A stretch of DNA of 40,042 nt, taken from Lachnospiraceae bacterium UBA1683 (GTDB lineage Bacteria > Bacillota > Clostridia > Lachnospirales > Lachnospiraceae). Shown here piece by piece: positions 38,548 through 40,042 of this stretch (positions within the stretch are counted from its first letter, which is position 1; every line of letters starts with the position of its first letter). The stretch spans positions 338-40,379 of the forward strand of contig DCKD01000030.1 in assembly GCA_002320245.1 (NCBI GenBank), written 5' to 3'. The notes beneath the pieces were generated by a model. That model was not told the DNA's origin. It did no database searches and worked only from the letters and a program-made list of their open reading frames with translations. Made by a program: the position numbers and the translations under genes.

Positions 38548-39354
38548 ATGATATATGAATTAGCAAAACCAGAAGATTTACAGGCTGTATACAATGTAGT
38601 GCAGTATACAATAAAAACAACATACCCGAAGTATTATCCAATGGAAGTAGTCGATTTTTTCTGCAAGCATCACAGCGAGGCTGCTATAGAAAAGGATATT
38701 AAAAATGGTTATGTAAGTGTGCTAAAAATAGATGGAGACATCGTAGCGACAGGTTGTTTTGTAGATAATCATATTACAAGAGTTTATGTGTTGCCGGAAC
38801 ATCAGAAAAGGGGATATGGCACATTTATTATTAAAAATATCGAAGCTAAGATTGGCGAAAAATCCGATAAGGCATATCTGGATGCGTCACTTCCGGCGGC
38901 AGCGCTTTATGAAAAGTTGGGATTTGCGACTGTAAAGCATGAGCGTTATCCGGTAGAAAATGAAGTGATACTTGCGTATGAAGTTATGGAAAAGGAACTT
39001 CATAAAATCTTGACAACTATTAATTATGATGGAAGAAAATTCATTCCCAAAATAAATTCTGAAAATGGTGAGGTTAGTGAATATACCACCTTTGCATATC
39101 ATCAGAATGGAAATCTATTGTGGGCTGAATATAGCGGTGGAGATATATTGAAGGGTTCTTTGATAGGTACAGTATCAACTAACGGAGAAATTGATTTTGT
39201 ATATCATCATATGAATCAGGATATGCAGGTAAAAACTGGCAAGTGTCATAGTGTACCAATTTTATTAGAGAATGGAAAAATAGAACTTTCGGAGCAATGG
39301 GAATGGACAAGCGGAGATTATTCTAAGGGAGAGTCTTTGCTGGTTGAGGTGTAG
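38548..39354 (+). CDS. GNAT acetyltransferase fused to a small beta-rich domain
   Basis: 268 aa from ATG 38548 (MIYELAKPEDLQ) with GGAG upstream. Residues 1-155 are a GNAT with the CoA loop QKRGYG and ALYEKLGFATVKHE. Residues about 160-268 (INYDGRKFIPKINSENGEVS, EYSGGDILKGSLIG, SEQWEWTSGDYSKGESLL) match a stand-alone protein family often labelled n-acetylglutamate synthase, which looks like a small lipocalin-type barrel. The fusion suggests the barrel holds or senses the substrate. Its function in databases is weakly supported, so I do not assign one. Confidence 0.82.
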   Translation: MIYELAKPEDLQAVYNVVQYTIKTTYPKYYPMEVVDFFCKHHSEAAIEKDIKNGYVSVLKIDGDIVATGCFVDNHITRVYVLPEHQKRGYGTFIIKNIEAKIGEKSDKAYLDASLPAAALYEKLGFATVKHERYPVENEVILAYEVMEKELHKILTTINYDGRKFIPKINSENGEVSEYTTFAYHQNGNLLWAEYSGGDILKGSLIGTVSTNGEIDFVYHHMNQDMQVKTGKCHSVPILLENGKIELSEQWEWTSGDYSKGESLLVEV

Positions 39355-39360
39355 TGTATA

Positions 39361-39828
39361 ATGGCGAAGAATTTTGAATATAAAAAAGCAACCATAGAAG
39401 ATATTGATGAACTGGTAAGAACAAGAATTATAGTTCTACGTGCTGCTAATAAGTTGTTTGATGACGTGGATATGTCTCTGGTGGAGAGGAAATCTTATGC
39501 ATATTACAAGCGTGCATTGGAAACTGGAGAGCATATCGCATATTTGGTGTATGATAACAGAACCTTTGTCGGTGCAGGTGGAATCAGTTTTTATCAGGTT
39601 ATGCCGACCTACCATAATCCAACAGGTAAAAAGGCTTACATTATGAATATGTATACTGCGCCGGAATATCGAAGACAGGGAATTGCATTACATACATTGG
39701 ATTTACTGGTAAAGGATGCGAAAGAACAGGGCGTGTTACAGATTGCGTTAGAGGCAACGAATATGGGACGACCTTTGTATGAGAGATACGGATTTGTAAA
39801 AATGGAAGATGAAATGGAGCTAAAGTGA
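39361..39828 (+). CDS. GNAT family N-acetyltransferase
   Basis: 155 aa beginning MAKNFEYKKATIEDIDELVR, with MNMYTAPEYRRQGIALHTL (CoA loop RRQGIA) and PLYERYGFVKMEDEMEL at the end. This is the pattern of Gcn5-type enzymes often annotated as acting on amino acids or aminoglycosides; the real substrate is unknown. It begins six bases after the preceding gene and its stop overlaps the ATG of the next frame (ATGA). Confidence 0.87.
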   Translation: MAKNFEYKKATIEDIDELVRTRIIVLRAANKLFDDVDMSLVERKSYAYYKRALETGEHIAYLVYDNRTFVGAGGISFYQVMPTYHNPTGKKAYIMNMYTAPEYRRQGIALHTLDLLVKDAKEQGVLQIALEATNMGRPLYERYGFVKMEDEMELK

Positions 39829-39920
39829 TGAACTGGAAGAAATTATTTGCAATACATATTCTTGAAAGAGGATATGATTATTACCTCGAAAATGCCGTTG
39901 AAAATTTAGGGAAACACTGA
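39828..39920 (+). pseudogene. 5' fragment of a SWIM zinc-finger-like protein gene, truncated
   Basis: A 30-codon frame starts at ATG 39828 overlapping the preceding stop. MNWKKLFAIHILERGYDYYL resembles the N-terminus of SWIM zinc-finger family proteins, which normally run to several hundred residues. After AVENL the sequence changes character and a stop comes at 39918. The DNA beyond about 39906 looks like the start of another inserted element. The SWIM assignment is from the N-terminal pattern only. Confidence 0.5.
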
Positions 39921-40042
39921 TTAAAAATCAGCGTAGCACGCTTAATTGCTATTATCTGCATTTTTTTCGGTTTAATGGTATCAATGGCCCTTCGATACCT
40001 TCCTTGCATGCTTGATTCCTTGTATGCCCTCCCCAAAGGGCA
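39906..40042. mobile_element. Possible end of an insertion sequence (partial, at window edge)
   Basis: The truncated SWIM-like frame is interrupted by sequence beginning near TAGGGAAACACTGATT, with a CTGATTAAAAATCAG palindrome at 39917-39931. No gene is complete here. The minus strand could hold the end of a transposase, but I cannot name the family. Confidence 0.3.

Noticed and set aside
1..40042. CRISPR arrays, tRNA or rRNA genes
   Set aside because: No regularly spaced identical repeats with unique spacers and no cloverleaf or rRNA sequence was seen; the 32788-32891 repeats are too few and too degenerate for CRISPR.

Overview
The window reads as chromosomal DNA of a Gram-positive gut Clostridia species, most likely a Lachnospiraceae member. 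This rests on strong AGGAGG-type ribosome binding sites, the Tn916-family conjugation genes, a VaFE/SpaA-type wall-anchored protein and the style of the mobile genes. The genus is an inference and I cannot fix it. The main story is a guaA-associated integration hotspot holding two unrelated integrative elements head to tail.

Layout. 1-1535: end of an unidentified gene with a strong terminator, a damaged IS200/IS605-type transposase, and the 3' remnant of a second (IS4-like DDE) transposase. 1597-3331: guaA (GMP synthetase) with its own promoter and a roughly 150-nt structured leader. 3320-28361: a complete Tn916-family ICE of about 25 kb. It runs integrase, DUF3173 protein, Orf8-like and Orf7-like (sigma) regulators and a divergent Orf9-like repressor. 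Next come an AT-rich lantibiotic-immunity ABC transporter with its two-component system in the place where Tn916 carries tet(M). The transfer module follows (Orf13 TcpC, Orf14 cell-wall hydrolase, Orf15, Orf16 VirB4, Orf17 TcpE, two ArdA-like antirestriction genes, TcpD, DUF3789, MobT relaxase, oriT, FtsK-like coupling protein, two DUF961 genes) and then a 1017-aa VaFE-repeat surface protein. Near-identical 12-bp guaA-end sequences bound it, and TTGCATT repeats lie just inside both ends.

28350-35554 (minimum): a second element with its own tyrosine integrase, starting at the copy of the guaA end that closes the ICE. It has a divergent repressor/activator switch region, a ParM-like/ParR-like pair followed by spaced repeats, a hairpin-rich candidate oriT, MobC and a MobA-type relaxase. 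No type IV secretion genes are seen, so it looks like a mobilizable element that borrows a conjugation machine, possibly that of its neighbour. Its right end is not identified.

35626-40042: a plus-strand operon-like run of small enzymes: a PF12746-like GNAT, a HIT plus pyrophosphatase-like fusion, an atypical carbamoyltransferase-family protein, three more GNATs (one fused to a small beta-rich domain) and the first 30 codons of a SWIM-protein-like gene that is cut short. It may be cargo of the second element or chromosomal DNA beyond it.

The ICE could supply conjugation for both elements. Its immunity cassette should protect the host against lantibiotics, sensed through the linked kinase and regulator. 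ArdA proteins would protect incoming DNA from restriction. The most unusual items are the tandem guaA integration with parallel attL architecture, the ParMR-like module with repeats inside an integrative element, the HIT-pyrophosphatase fusion with its divergent carbamoyltransferase neighbour, and an orphan AT-rich gene inserted between the coupling-protein gene and the DUF961 genes.
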